A DNA stretch of 64,000 nt from contig NZ_FONH01000016.1 in assembly GCF_900112865.1 (NCBI RefSeq), positions 1 through 64,000 of the forward strand, written 5' to 3'. The position numbers and the translations under genes are program-made. The stretch's first letter is position 1. The number at the start of each line of letters is the position of its first letter. The notes below the pieces were generated by a model, which saw only the letters and a list, made by a program, of their open reading frames with translations, ran no database searches and was not told the DNA's origin. The stretch comes from Dyella marensis (GTDB taxonomy: Bacteria; Pseudomonadota; Gammaproteobacteria; Xanthomonadales; Rhodanobacteraceae). Shown here piece after piece: positions 1-9,502 of the stretch.

Positions 1-61
1 CGAAACACTCGCCTGAAAGGCGAGACACATTCGCGGTAACGCGACCATCAAGCGCACCGCA

Positions 62-90
62 ACTGGATTCCTGCCTGCGCAGGAATGACG
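62..90. repeat. Short palindromic intergenic repeat, copy 1
   Basis: A 29-bp unit with an inner palindrome (ATTCCTGCCTGCGCAGGAAT). It is nearly the same as two units at 18823-18851 and 18944-18972, where CCGG replaces the central CCTG/CAGG pairing. Compensating changes keep the stem, so the hairpin rather than the sequence seems to be conserved. Confidence 0.7.
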
Positions 91-93
91 AGC

Positions 94-126
94 AAAAAAA
101 AGCCGCAGACCTGCGCCCGCGGCTTT
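94..126 (-). terminator. Intrinsic terminator of the SET-domain gene
   Basis: On the minus strand AAAGCCGC pairs with GCGGCTTT (99-106 with 119-126) around a 12-nt loop, and a run of T follows (101 down to 94). It lies 35 nt beyond the stop codon of the SET-domain gene. Confidence 0.75.
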
Positions 127-160
127 CGATACTCGCTGCGCCCGCAAGCGAACCCTGACC

Positions 161-634
161 TCAACGCCCCCGCTTCGGCTTCAGCATCGTGCCGATGCAC
201 TTCGGCGAGCCGCACAGGCACGCCCACACCTTCTTCAGGCGCGCGGTGTGCGGGACATCCAGGATGATGCCGTAGTCGTAAGTCAGCTCTTCGCCCGGCT
301 TGATGTTGCGGATCGCCTCGATGAAGACCTGGTCCTTGCGGCGGTCGTCATCCTCGTCCTCCAGCACCACCGCCTGGCAGTTCGGGTCGCAGCTGTGGTT
401 GATCCAGCGCGCGGTATTGCCCTTGCGGTTGGCGTCGATCAGGTATTCGTCGTTGAGCGTGAACAGGAAGGTATGGCCGGTCTCGCCGCCGTCGCCATAC
501 ATCACGTCGGCTTGCTGGTGCGTCATCAGCGTGCCCTTGTACTCGACGATCTCCTCGCCCTTCTTGATCGGCGCGGTGGCGAACACGCCATTGCCGTGGA
601 TGGGGGAGCGGCGCGCGACGAAACGACGTGACAT
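161..634 (-). CDS. SET-domain protein (putative protein-lysine methyltransferase)
   Basis: A 157-residue protein that is almost only a SET domain followed by a post-SET motif. NHSCDPN lies at residues 79-85 and ELTYDY at 116-121; these are the two signatures that form the S-adenosylmethionine pocket and active site. The C-terminal cysteines C139, C141 and C146 (ACLCGSPKC) match a post-SET zinc-binding element. SET proteins transfer methyl groups to lysines of target proteins; the substrate in bacteria is mostly unknown. The start is chosen at MSRRF because an AGG-rich site precedes it and the domain begins at once; the reading frame stays open upstream to 997 without similarity to the family. 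Cytoplasmic, with no signal peptide. The lipoprotein operon is divergent. Confidence 0.85.
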   Translation of the reverse strand: MSRRFVARRSPIHGNGVFATAPIKKGEEIVEYKGTLMTHQQADVMYGDGGETGHTFLFTLNDEYLIDANRKGNTARWINHSCDPNCQAVVLEDEDDDRRKDQVFIEAIRNIKPGEELTYDYGIILDVPHTARLKKVWACLCGSPKCIGTMLKPKRGR

Positions 635-786
635 GCGAAGGACCTGGTTCGGGGAAAACGTCGATGATGCCCTGTTCCGCGTGACGGTGGAATCGCTGCG
701 GCGCAATACACCGGCCGCGGCGCGGTTTTGCGCGATGGTGCCGGCCCGGCCATCCGGGCCCTGGCGCCCCTCCCCCCTCTCATGGT

Positions 787-813
787 TAGAATCGCCATTC
801 AAACGATCGTTTG
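787..813 (+). promoter_or_regulatory. -10 box and PsrA-like operator before the lipoprotein-acyl-CoA dehydrogenase operon
   Basis: TAGAAT at 787-792 is a plausible -10 element. From 800 to 813 runs a perfect 14-bp palindrome, CAAACGATCGTTTG, of the form CAAAC-N4-GTTTG. This fits the consensus recalled for PsrA, a TetR-family repressor of fatty-acid degradation genes in gammaproteobacteria. It sits at the expected transcription start and ends 8 nt before the ATG, so a bound repressor would block transcription. No clear -35 box was found. The regulator assignment is inference. Confidence 0.5.
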
Positions 814-821
814 GAGTGGCC

Positions 822-1319
822 ATGTTGCCTCGGCTGTACCGCCTGATCCCCCGCCTGCTGGTGCTGGGCCTGTTGTCCTTGGGACTGGTCGCCTGCGGCC
901 CGCCGCGCAAGAGCGTGTTCCCGCCCACGGTCAGCATCCAGGAAATGACGGTGCGCCCCGACGGCCAGTGGCAGCTGACCGTGCGCATCCAGAACAACAG
1001 CTACGGCGGCATGAATTTCCGCTCGCTCGACGGCGAACTGAAGGTGGCCGAGCTGGTGCCGGTACGCCTGCACGCGAAGTTCGACCTGGATATCCCCGCC
1101 TTCGCCGGCGACATCACCCGCGTCAACGTACTGCCCACGCCGGAGATGAGCCAGGCGCTCGCCGCGGCGGCGGCCAAGGGCAGCGGCGGCTCGGTGCCGT
1201 ATGGCGTCGTCGGCCGCGCCAACGCCAAGCCGGAGCAGGAAGAACAACCGCGCGACTTCGAATTCCACGGCAACGACTGGCTGTCGCCGGTGCCGGGCAT
1301 CGCCAACACCTGGCGCTGA
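822..1319 (+). CDS. LEA-type/hypothetical outer-membrane lipoprotein
   Basis: A 165-residue protein with a lipoprotein signal peptide: basic start, hydrophobic core and lipobox LVAC with the modified cysteine at residue 25. The mature part is a single beta-rich domain (residues about 35-130) resembling the late-embryogenesis-abundant/WHy type fold found in small bacterial lipoproteins; that family call is tentative. It precedes an acyl-CoA dehydrogenase gene by 58 nt on the same strand and shares its promoter region with the PsrA-like palindrome. A role in envelope handling of fatty acids would fit the context but is only inferred. ATG 822 is preceded by GGAG at 814-817. Confidence 0.75.
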   Translation: MLPRLYRLIPRLLVLGLLSLGLVACGPPRKSVFPPTVSIQEMTVRPDGQWQLTVRIQNNSYGGMNFRSLDGELKVAELVPVRLHAKFDLDIPAFAGDITRVNVLPTPEMSQALAAAAAKGSGGSVPYGVVGRANAKPEQEEQPRDFEFHGNDWLSPVPGIANTWR

Positions 1320-1377
1320 GCACGCGCCACACCCTTATCGAACCATCCCGTATCGCCTTCCAGGCAGGAAACCGCAC

Positions 1378-3153
<1,776 letters not shown>

Positions 3154-3160
3154 TCGCCAC

Positions 3161-3256
3161 CGGCGTAGGTTGGGGTGAGCGCAGCGAACCCCAACACTGC
3201 GAAGCGCTTGGCGCTGGCCACGTTGGGGTTCGCTGCGCTCACCCCAACCTACGCCG
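3161..3256. repeat. Paired GTAGGTTGGGG palindromic repeat, copy 1
   Basis: Two 35-bp arms (3161-3195 and 3222-3256) are perfect inverted copies around a 26-bp spacer. Each arm is also palindromic inside (GTTGGGG...CCCCAAC), as in REP/BIME elements. TTTTT follows the second arm, so the unit probably also ends the acyl-CoA dehydrogenase transcript. Sister copies lie at 42749-42864, 55155-55245 and 61833-61927. Confidence 0.85.
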
Positions 3257-3344
3257 TTTTTCGGAGCGGCGGGTAGTGGGGACTTCCCTGCTCCCTCGCT
3301 CCGGGTGTAGAACCGGACTCCGGTTCCCAAGCACACCAAAGCGC

Positions 3345-3818
3345 ATGAGCGACCCGACCTTCCTGATCCGTCTCGCCGAAGACGACGACGACTTCATCCT
3401 CGCCCTGGTCCCCCGCTTCGTCGACTTCCACCTGCCGGCCTGGCGCAAACGCCACGAATGCATCGACGGCATCCGCAAGGACCTCACCCGCCACCTGGAA
3501 GAACAACCCGCCAACAGCTTCCTGTTCGTCGCCGAAGACGACGACGGCACCCCGGTCGGCTTCGTTCATCTGCAGAAGACCCAGGACTACTTCACCGGCC
3601 GCGTGAACTGCCACATCTCCGACCTCGCCGTGGCGCACTCGCATGAAGGCAAGGGCGTCGGCCGCGCCCTGCTCGACCACGCCGAAACCTGGGCGCGCGA
3701 ACACCGCTGCCACCTGATCACCCTGGCCGTGTTCCCCGGCAACGAACGCGCACGCAAGATCTACGAGGAAGCCGGCTACGGCGCCGACCTGCTGCGCCTG
3801 GCCAAGCCGGTGCACTGA
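3345..3818 (+). CDS. GNAT-family N-acetyltransferase
   Basis: A 157-residue single-domain acetyltransferase that would move an acetyl group from acetyl-CoA to an amine. The acetyl-CoA loop HEGKGVGRALL lies at residues 100-110, preceded by the beta-4 strand (NCHISDLAV) and followed by the C-terminal NERARKIYEEAGY segment typical of GNAT proteins. The acceptor cannot be inferred. The last 43 nt overlap the 3' end of the convergent RND pump gene, an unusual tail-to-tail overlap in which both C-termini are read from the same DNA. The ATG at 3345 is chosen because the domain begins about five residues later. Confidence 0.85.
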   Translation: MSDPTFLIRLAEDDDDFILALVPRFVDFHLPAWRKRHECIDGIRKDLTRHLEEQPANSFLFVAEDDDGTPVGFVHLQKTQDYFTGRVNCHISDLAVAHSHEGKGVGRALLDHAETWAREHRCHLITLAVFPGNERARKIYEEAGYGADLLRLAKPVH

Positions 3819-6800
3819 GGCGCCGGCGGACGCAGGCGCAGATAGCGCCCGGCCAGCGCCGGCAGCACCAGCAGGTTCAGCACGGTGGAGCTGGCCAGGC
3901 CGCCCAGGATCACGATCGCCATCGGCCCCTCGACCTCGCGTCCCGGCTCGCCGTTGCCCAGCGCCAGCGGCAGCAGGCCGAGCGCGGTCACCAAAGCGGT
4001 CATCAGGATCGGCGTCAGCCGCTCGCGCGCGCCGCGCAGCACGGTGTAGCGATTCCAGTGCGCCCCTTCCTCGCGCACCAGGTGCTCGTAATGCGAGACC
4101 AGCATGATGCTGTTGCGCGCGGAGATACCGAACAGCGTGACGAAGCCCACCAGCGCACCGATCGACAGCACGGCCCCTGTCAGGGCGGCAGCGATCACGC
4201 CGCCCACCAGTGCGAATGGCACATTGGCCAGGATCAGCGCCACGCTGCGGCGCTCGGGAAACGCCGCCAGCAGCAGCGCGACGATGCCGACACCGGCCAG
4301 TCCGCCATGCAGCAGCAGATCGCGGCGCGCCCGGGTGGCGCCTTCGGCGGTGCCGCCGAATTCCAGGTAATAGCCCGGCGGCAGCGCCACCCTCCTGGCC
4401 AGGAGCGCGCGCGCACGGTCGACAAAGCCGACCACATCCGTCGTGGCGGGATACACCGCCAGCACCAGCCGGCGGCGACCGCCTTCGTGCAGCACGTTGG
4501 CGCGGCCTTCGAGCAGATCCGTCTCGGCCACCGCCGACAACGGCACGCTGCGACCGGCCGGATTGCGCAGCAGCAGCTCACCCACCGTCTCCGGGTCGCG
4601 CTGCGCCGACGGATCAAGCTGCAGGCGGATGGCGATGGGCTGCACGCCGTCGAACACTTCGCCCGCCACCACGCCCTGGTGCGCGGCGGCCACGGCGTCG
4701 AGCACGTCGGTCATGCGCAGGCCGTGCGCGGCCAGGCGTTCGGGCAGCGGCACGATACGCAGGGTCGGCACCGTCGGCGCGTCCGACAGGCGCACGCTGC
4801 CGTTCCCCGGCACGGCCGGCATCGCCTGCTTCACCTTGCCGGCCAAGCGGTCGAGCGTGTCCAGGTCGCTGCCGTAGAGGCTGATCGTCACCGGTGCCGT
4901 TTCGCCCGATAGCGATTCGCCGATGCGGTCCCCCAGGAAAGTCACCACTTCGCCGCCGAAGCCCGGGTAGCCGTCGACCACCAGCTTCAGCGCGCGCTCG
5001 ATGCGGATCTGGTCGGCGGCGCCCAGCCCCGGCTTCAGCTCGACATGGAACTCGCTCTGGTTCGGCGGCCAGGTGTCCTGCACCATCGCGGCGCGGCCGA
5101 CCTGCTGCGACACCGTCGCGACGCCGGGGACGGCCAGCACGTCCCTGCCCATGCGCTCGCCGATGCGCGTCATTTCCTCCAGCGAGGTGCCGCTCGGGCC
5201 TTGCAGCTGAATCACGAAATGGCCTTCGCGAAACTCCGGCAACAACGACGCGCCGAATAACGGCAGCACCGCGATCGCCGCCGCGCCCAGCAGCAGGGCG
5301 CCGATCAACCAGGCCCGCCCGTGCGGCATGGCGCGCTCGAGCAGCCGGTGCTGCGCCAGCTTCGCGCGCTTGAGCCAGCGCGGCTCGCGGTGGCGCCGGT
5401 CGGCGCGCAACAGCAGCAGGCACAAGGCCGGCGTCACGCTGAGCGCCACCAGCAACGAGGCGAACGTCGCCAGCAGGAAGGCGCCGGCCAGCGGCGCGAA
5501 GAAACTGCCCTGCAAACCCGGCAGCAGCAGGATGGGCAGGAATACCAGGCCCACCACCACGGTGGCCAGCACCACCGGGCGGCGCACTTCGAGCGAGGCG
5601 TCGAGGATGACTTCCGCGCGCGCCGCCGCGGCGCCGGCCCGGCGCAGGCGGCGCATCACGTTCTCCACGTCGATGATGGCGTCGTCGACCACCACGCCCA
5701 GCGCCACGGCCAGGCCGCCCAGGGTCATGGTGTTGATGGTCCAGCCGAACCAGGGGAAGGCCATCACCGCCACTGCGAGCGACAGCGGAATGCTCAGGAA
5801 CGAGATCAGCGCGGTGCGCCAGTCGCGCAGGAACAGCACCAGCACCGCCAGCACCAGCACCGCGCCGAACAGCAGCGCGCCGCGCATGTCGGCCAGCGCG
5901 ACTTCGACGAAGGTGGCCGGGCGGTGCAGCGAGGACACCAGGCTCACGCCCTGCTCCGCGAGCATCGGCTTGAGCTCGTCCAGCGCGGCTTCCACCGCAT
6001 GCGTCACTTCCAGCGTGTTCGCGCCGTACTGGCTGTTGAGCGCGACCAGCACGCCGGGCCGCGCCATGATGCGCGAGTCGCCGAAGGCGGGCGCCGCGTG
6101 CTCGGCGACATCCGCGACATCGGCCAGGGTGACGTTGCGCCCCGCGTGCTGCGTGATCACGGCCTGGCCGAGCTGGGCCGGCGCGGTCAGCGTGCCATCG
6201 GCCTCCAGCACCACGCGCTGCGCGGGCGTGTCGACATAGCCGGCGCCGCGCACGCCACTGGCCGCGGCCGCGGCAGCGCGCACGTCTTCAAGCGTGAGAC
6301 CGAAGGCGGCGAGGCGGTCCGGATGCACGCGCACCTGCCATTCGCGCACGCCGCCGCCGAACACGGTGGCATCGGCCACGCCGGGCACGGCGAGCAGGCG
6401 GGGCTTTATCGTCCAGTCGGCGAGCGAGCGCAGCGCCAGCGGATCGAGCTTGTCGCTGAGCAGGCCGAACTTCAGCAGGTCCATGGTCGAGGACACCATC
6501 GGGCTGAGCGACGGCGCCTGCACGCCCTGCGGCAGTTGCGCGGCGGCCTCGGTGACACGTTCGGCCAGCAGCTGACGGTCGCGGAACGGATCGCTGCCTT
6601 GCTTGAACACCACGGTGATGACCGCCAGGCCCTGGATCGATTGCGAGCGCACGGTATCGACGTCGGTGCCGCCGTTGACCGCGTTCTCGATCGGCTGGGT
6701 GACGCGCTGTTCCACCTGCAAGGCGGTGAAGCCCGGCGCCTCGACCTGGATGGTGAGTTCGGCCGGCACGAAATCCGGGAATACGTCGTAGCGCGCGCTG

Positions 6801-6895
6801 CGCAGATGGGCGACGCCCACCGCCAGCAGCAACGCGGCGAGCAGCGCGATCCACCACGGATGGCGCAGCGCGCCGCGGACGATGAAGGTCAGCAT
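3776..6895 (-). CDS. RND efflux pump, inner-membrane transporter (CzcA/CusA-like)
   Basis: A 1039-residue proton-driven RND transporter with the usual plan: TM1 at residues 14-31, a large periplasmic porter domain, TM2-6, a second periplasmic domain and TM7-12. The TM4 segment reads GVVVDDAIIDVEN, the position of the proton-relay acidic residues in the heavy-metal-efflux (HME) branch; the usual DFG before it is replaced by ALG, so metal specificity should not be assumed. It is the last gene of a three-gene operon (outer-membrane factor, adaptor, pump) in czcCBA order and starts 3 nt after the adaptor stop. Its 3' end overlaps the convergent GNAT gene by 43 nt. Confidence 0.9.
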   Translation of the reverse strand: MLTFIVRGALRHPWWIALLAALLLAVGVAHLRSARYDVFPDFVPAELTIQVEAPGFTALQVEQRVTQPIENAVNGGTDVDTVRSQSIQGLAVITVVFKQGSDPFRDRQLLAERVTEAAAQLPQGVQAPSLSPMVSSTMDLLKFGLLSDKLDPLALRSLADWTIKPRLLAVPGVADATVFGGGVREWQVRVHPDRLAAFGLTLEDVRAAAAAASGVRGAGYVDTPAQRVVLEADGTLTAPAQLGQAVITQHAGRNVTLADVADVAEHAAPAFGDSRIMARPGVLVALNSQYGANTLEVTHAVEAALDELKPMLAEQGVSLVSSLHRPATFVEVALADMRGALLFGAVLVLAVLVLFLRDWRTALISFLSIPLSLAVAVMAFPWFGWTINTMTLGGLAVALGVVVDDAIIDVENVMRRLRRAGAAAARAEVILDASLEVRRPVVLATVVVGLVFLPILLLPGLQGSFFAPLAGAFLLATFASLLVALSVTPALCLLLLRADRRHREPRWLKRAKLAQHRLLERAMPHGRAWLIGALLLGAAAIAVLPLFGASLLPEFREGHFVIQLQGPSGTSLEEMTRIGERMGRDVLAVPGVATVSQQVGRAAMVQDTWPPNQSEFHVELKPGLGAADQIRIERALKLVVDGYPGFGGEVVTFLGDRIGESLSGETAPVTISLYGSDLDTLDRLAGKVKQAMPAVPGNGSVRLSDAPTVPTLRIVPLPERLAAHGLRMTDVLDAVAAAHQGVVAGEVFDGVQPIAIRLQLDPSAQRDPETVGELLLRNPAGRSVPLSAVAETDLLEGRANVLHEGGRRRLVLAVYPATTDVVGFVDRARALLARRVALPPGYYLEFGGTAEGATRARRDLLLHGGLAGVGIVALLLAAFPERRSVALILANVPFALVGGVIAAALTGAVLSIGALVGFVTLFGISARNSIMLVSHYEHLVREEGAHWNRYTVLRGARERLTPILMTALVTALGLLPLALGNGEPGREVEGPMAIVILGGLASSTVLNLLVLPALAGRYLRLRPPAPQCTGLARRSRSAP

Positions 6896-6898
6896 GAT

Positions 6899-7822
6899 TC
6901 AGTCGTCGTCGCCCGGCTTGCCGGGTTCGGCCGGCGCCGCATCGAGCGCGATCAGCGCGCCCGCGCCGCGGGTTACCACTTTCTCGCCCGCCGTGAAGGG
7001 TGCGCCGACGATCCAGCCGGCGGCGGTCATCGCCAGCGCGGTCACCGCGCGGCGTTCGAAATGCGTCGCGTCGGTGGCGACATAGGCCCAGGCCACGCCG
7101 TTCCAGCGCACCACCGCGCCACGCGGCAGCAGCACGCCGGACGCGCCCGCGCCGCTGCCCTGGAGTCGCGCGGTGAGCAGCATGCCCGGTGTCAGTCCGG
7201 CGCCCGGCGCTTCCAGCAGCCAGCCGCCGGCCAGGCCCGCGCTGCTGCGCGGCAAGGGGCCGAGCACGCGCGCAACGGTGTCGCCCGGATGCAAGAGCGC
7301 GCCGGCCGGCTGAAACCCGGCCGCGGGCGCGGCGAGCGGTTCGGCCTTGAGCCAGGCCATGCGTCCGTCCAGCAGCGCTTCGGTGCGCGCGTGCAGCGTG
7401 CCTGCATCCATGCCGGCGATGGCGGAGCCCCAATCCATGCGCAGTTGGGTGCGCGCCTGCTGCAGCTTCGACTGGTCCACCGCGGCCTGCGCGCGCGCCG
7501 CTTCCACCGCCTTGCGCGACATGTTGCCGTCCGCCGCGTACAGCGCCTGCACGCGTTGCGCTTCGGCACGCGACGCATCCGCCGTCGCCTGCAATGCCGC
7601 GATGTCGTCGGCGGCCTTGGCCAGCGTGGAGGGATCGAGCACTTCGGCGGTGGCGGACAGTTCGAGCGGCGCCTGCGCCGCGTGCAGTTCCGCCAGCGCG
7701 AGGCCTAACCGCGCCTGCGTGGCGGCATCCACTTCGGTCGCCGCGGCGGTGACGCTGGCGACAATCAGCCATGCGGCGCACAGCATGCGCGCCGCGCGAG
7801 GTAACGAGAGGCGGACGATCAT
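6899..7822 (-). CDS. RND periplasmic adaptor (membrane fusion protein), short form
   Basis: A 307-residue exported protein with a signal peptide (cleavage near VTAAA, residue 27). Residues about 68-128 form a helical hairpin rich in A, Q and E, and the rest is beta-rich, ending in the membrane-proximal domain seen in adaptors that link RND pumps to outer-membrane channels. It is shorter than typical CzcB/CusB proteins (about 400 residues), mostly by lack of N-terminal beta segments. Start ATG overlaps the stop of the outer-membrane factor gene by 4 nt (ATGA), which implies translational coupling. The pump gene follows after 3 nt. Cargo is unknown. Confidence 0.85.
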   Translation of the reverse strand: MIVRLSLPRAARMLCAAWLIVASVTAAATEVDAATQARLGLALAELHAAQAPLELSATAEVLDPSTLAKAADDIAALQATADASRAEAQRVQALYAADGNMSRKAVEAARAQAAVDQSKLQQARTQLRMDWGSAIAGMDAGTLHARTEALLDGRMAWLKAEPLAAPAAGFQPAGALLHPGDTVARVLGPLPRSSAGLAGGWLLEAPGAGLTPGMLLTARLQGSGAGASGVLLPRGAVVRWNGVAWAYVATDATHFERRAVTALAMTAAGWIVGAPFTAGEKVVTRGAGALIALDAAPAEPGKPGDDD

Positions 7823-9270
7823 GGCTTGTCTCCTGCGCGGCCAGCGGCTTGCAGCAGCCCGGCCTCGTTGCCTTCCAGCGGCGTGCGCACCGCGTCTTCC
7901 AGCGCGCCCAGCGCCTGCTGTGCCTGGTCGACGGCGGTGAGCCGCGCCTGGGTGGCGGTGATGGCGGCCAGCTGCGCATTGAGCACGGCGACGCGATCGT
8001 CCTCGCCGTGCGCGTAGCCGGTTTCGACTTGCTGCCGCAGGCGCTCTGCGGCGTCATGTCCGTGCGTCGCGGCGTTCAATGCATCGCGCGCCGCGGTCAG
8101 CCTGGCCGCGGCACTGGCGATCTCGCTGTCGATGCCGGCCTGCACGGCTTCGACGTGGCGGCCGGCCGCTTCGCGGCGCGCTTCGGCCTCGGCGATCGGA
8201 CCCTGGTTCTGGTCCAGCAGCGGCAGCGTGGCGCCGAGATTGAACTGCAATTTGCGCGCGCCGTGGTCGTAGGTGTAGCCCGGCCCGATGCTGATCTGCG
8301 GGTATTGCATGCGCACCTGCTGGCGCAGTTCGGTTTCGCGGCTGGCGTAGTCGACGAGGGCGCGCTCCAGGTCGGGGCGCGACAGGCGTGCGCGCGAAGC
8401 GAGTGCGTCGAGTTGCGTGGCCGGCCATTCGGGCGGCGCTTCGAGGTCGTCCCAGGCGAGCGCGACGCCTTCCAGCGCCTGCACCGGCACGCCCACGGCG
8501 CGCGCCAGCCGCGCGCGCGCGTCGGCCACGCGCTGTGCGGCCGCCGCCGCGGCATCGCGTGCCTGGGCCAGTACCAGCGCCACCTGCAGCACATCCGCCG
8601 GCATCGCTTCGCCGAGCGCGCGGCGCTGTTCCTGCGCGGCCTGCAATGCCATCGCCTTGTTTACCGCCTCATCGGCCAGCGCGCGCTGCCGTTCGCCCAG
8701 CAACACATCGGCCAGTGCCGCGCGCAGCGTGCGGCGCACATCCCACACTTTCCCGGCGTAATCCAGGCGCGCGCCGCGCACGCCGGCATCGGCCAGGTCC
8801 GCGCGCAGGCGGCGGCGCACCGCGGTATCGATCAGCCAGTTGGTGGTCACGCCCCACAGCCAGGGACTGCTGCCGGCCTGGTCCTGCGCGTAGCGCTCCA
8901 GCGCCAGATTGACGGAAGGTTTGGGCCAGGCCTTCGCGGTGCGCACCGCGGCATCGGCCTCGGCCAGGTGCGCGCGCGCCTCGGCCAGGTCGGGATTGAG
9001 CACCAGCGCGGCCAGCAGCAGCTCGCCGCTGCCGTAGCGCGCGGGCGGCCAGTCCAGCTGCGCTTCGCGCAGCACAGGTGCGAGGCGCTCGGCCAGCATC
9101 GGATCGTCCAGGCGGCGAGCCTGCCATTGCGCGGCGGTGACGGCGGGATCGATCGGCCGCGCCTGGTAGTGCGCGCAGCCGGCGAGCACGAGCACCACGG
9201 CGACGCCGGTGGCGCGGAAACCGCCGGACCGGCGTCGGAGCAGGGAAACGTAGCGCATCCACCGCATCAT
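7819..9270 (-). CDS. TolC-family outer-membrane efflux lipoprotein
   Basis: A 483-residue outer-membrane factor. The N-terminus has a basic start, a hydrophobic stretch and lipobox LAGC (cysteine at residue 32), so it is probably a lipoprotein as in the CusC/OprM branch. Two repeats of long alpha-helices rich in A, R and E (residues about 90-270 and 300-460) match the TolC fold. It heads the RND operon. Alternative starts lie at residues 2 and 6 with little effect on the signal peptide. The gene is divergent from the TonB-dependent receptor, with about 230 nt between them. Confidence 0.88.
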   Translation of the reverse strand: MMRWMRYVSLLRRRSGGFRATGVAVVLVLAGCAHYQARPIDPAVTAAQWQARRLDDPMLAERLAPVLREAQLDWPPARYGSGELLLAALVLNPDLAEARAHLAEADAAVRTAKAWPKPSVNLALERYAQDQAGSSPWLWGVTTNWLIDTAVRRRLRADLADAGVRGARLDYAGKVWDVRRTLRAALADVLLGERQRALADEAVNKAMALQAAQEQRRALGEAMPADVLQVALVLAQARDAAAAAAQRVADARARLARAVGVPVQALEGVALAWDDLEAPPEWPATQLDALASRARLSRPDLERALVDYASRETELRQQVRMQYPQISIGPGYTYDHGARKLQFNLGATLPLLDQNQGPIAEAEARREAAGRHVEAVQAGIDSEIASAAARLTAARDALNAATHGHDAAERLRQQVETGYAHGEDDRVAVLNAQLAAITATQARLTAVDQAQQALGALEDAVRTPLEGNEAGLLQAAGRAGDKP

Positions 9271-9383
9271 CCGAGCCGCGCCTTAGACCGCGCTTAGGCC
9301 CGTCGGCGGCGCAAGATTTTGCCGCAATGCAGAAACGGACCGGGCCGGTGATTACAGCGCAATGACGCCAGAATGACCAGATA

Positions 9384-9413
9384 TTGACGCGCCGCAACAA
9401 TCGCGCTTAGCCT
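9384..9413 (+). promoter_or_regulatory. Putative promoter of the TonB receptor-amine oxidase operon
   Basis: TTGACG (9384-9389) and TAGCCT (9408-9413) are spaced by 18 nt. The -10 box keeps only TA and the final T, which is common in xanthomonad promoters. It implies a 5' leader of about 80 nt before the ATG at 9503. Visual call only. Confidence 0.4.
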
Positions 9414-9502
9414 CGAATCGTCGCAGCCCTGGGGAGGATTTGCTGCGACGCAGGATCCAGGCAAGGAGCCCGCCACTGACCGCCTGACCGGGGAAACCAC
9501 CA

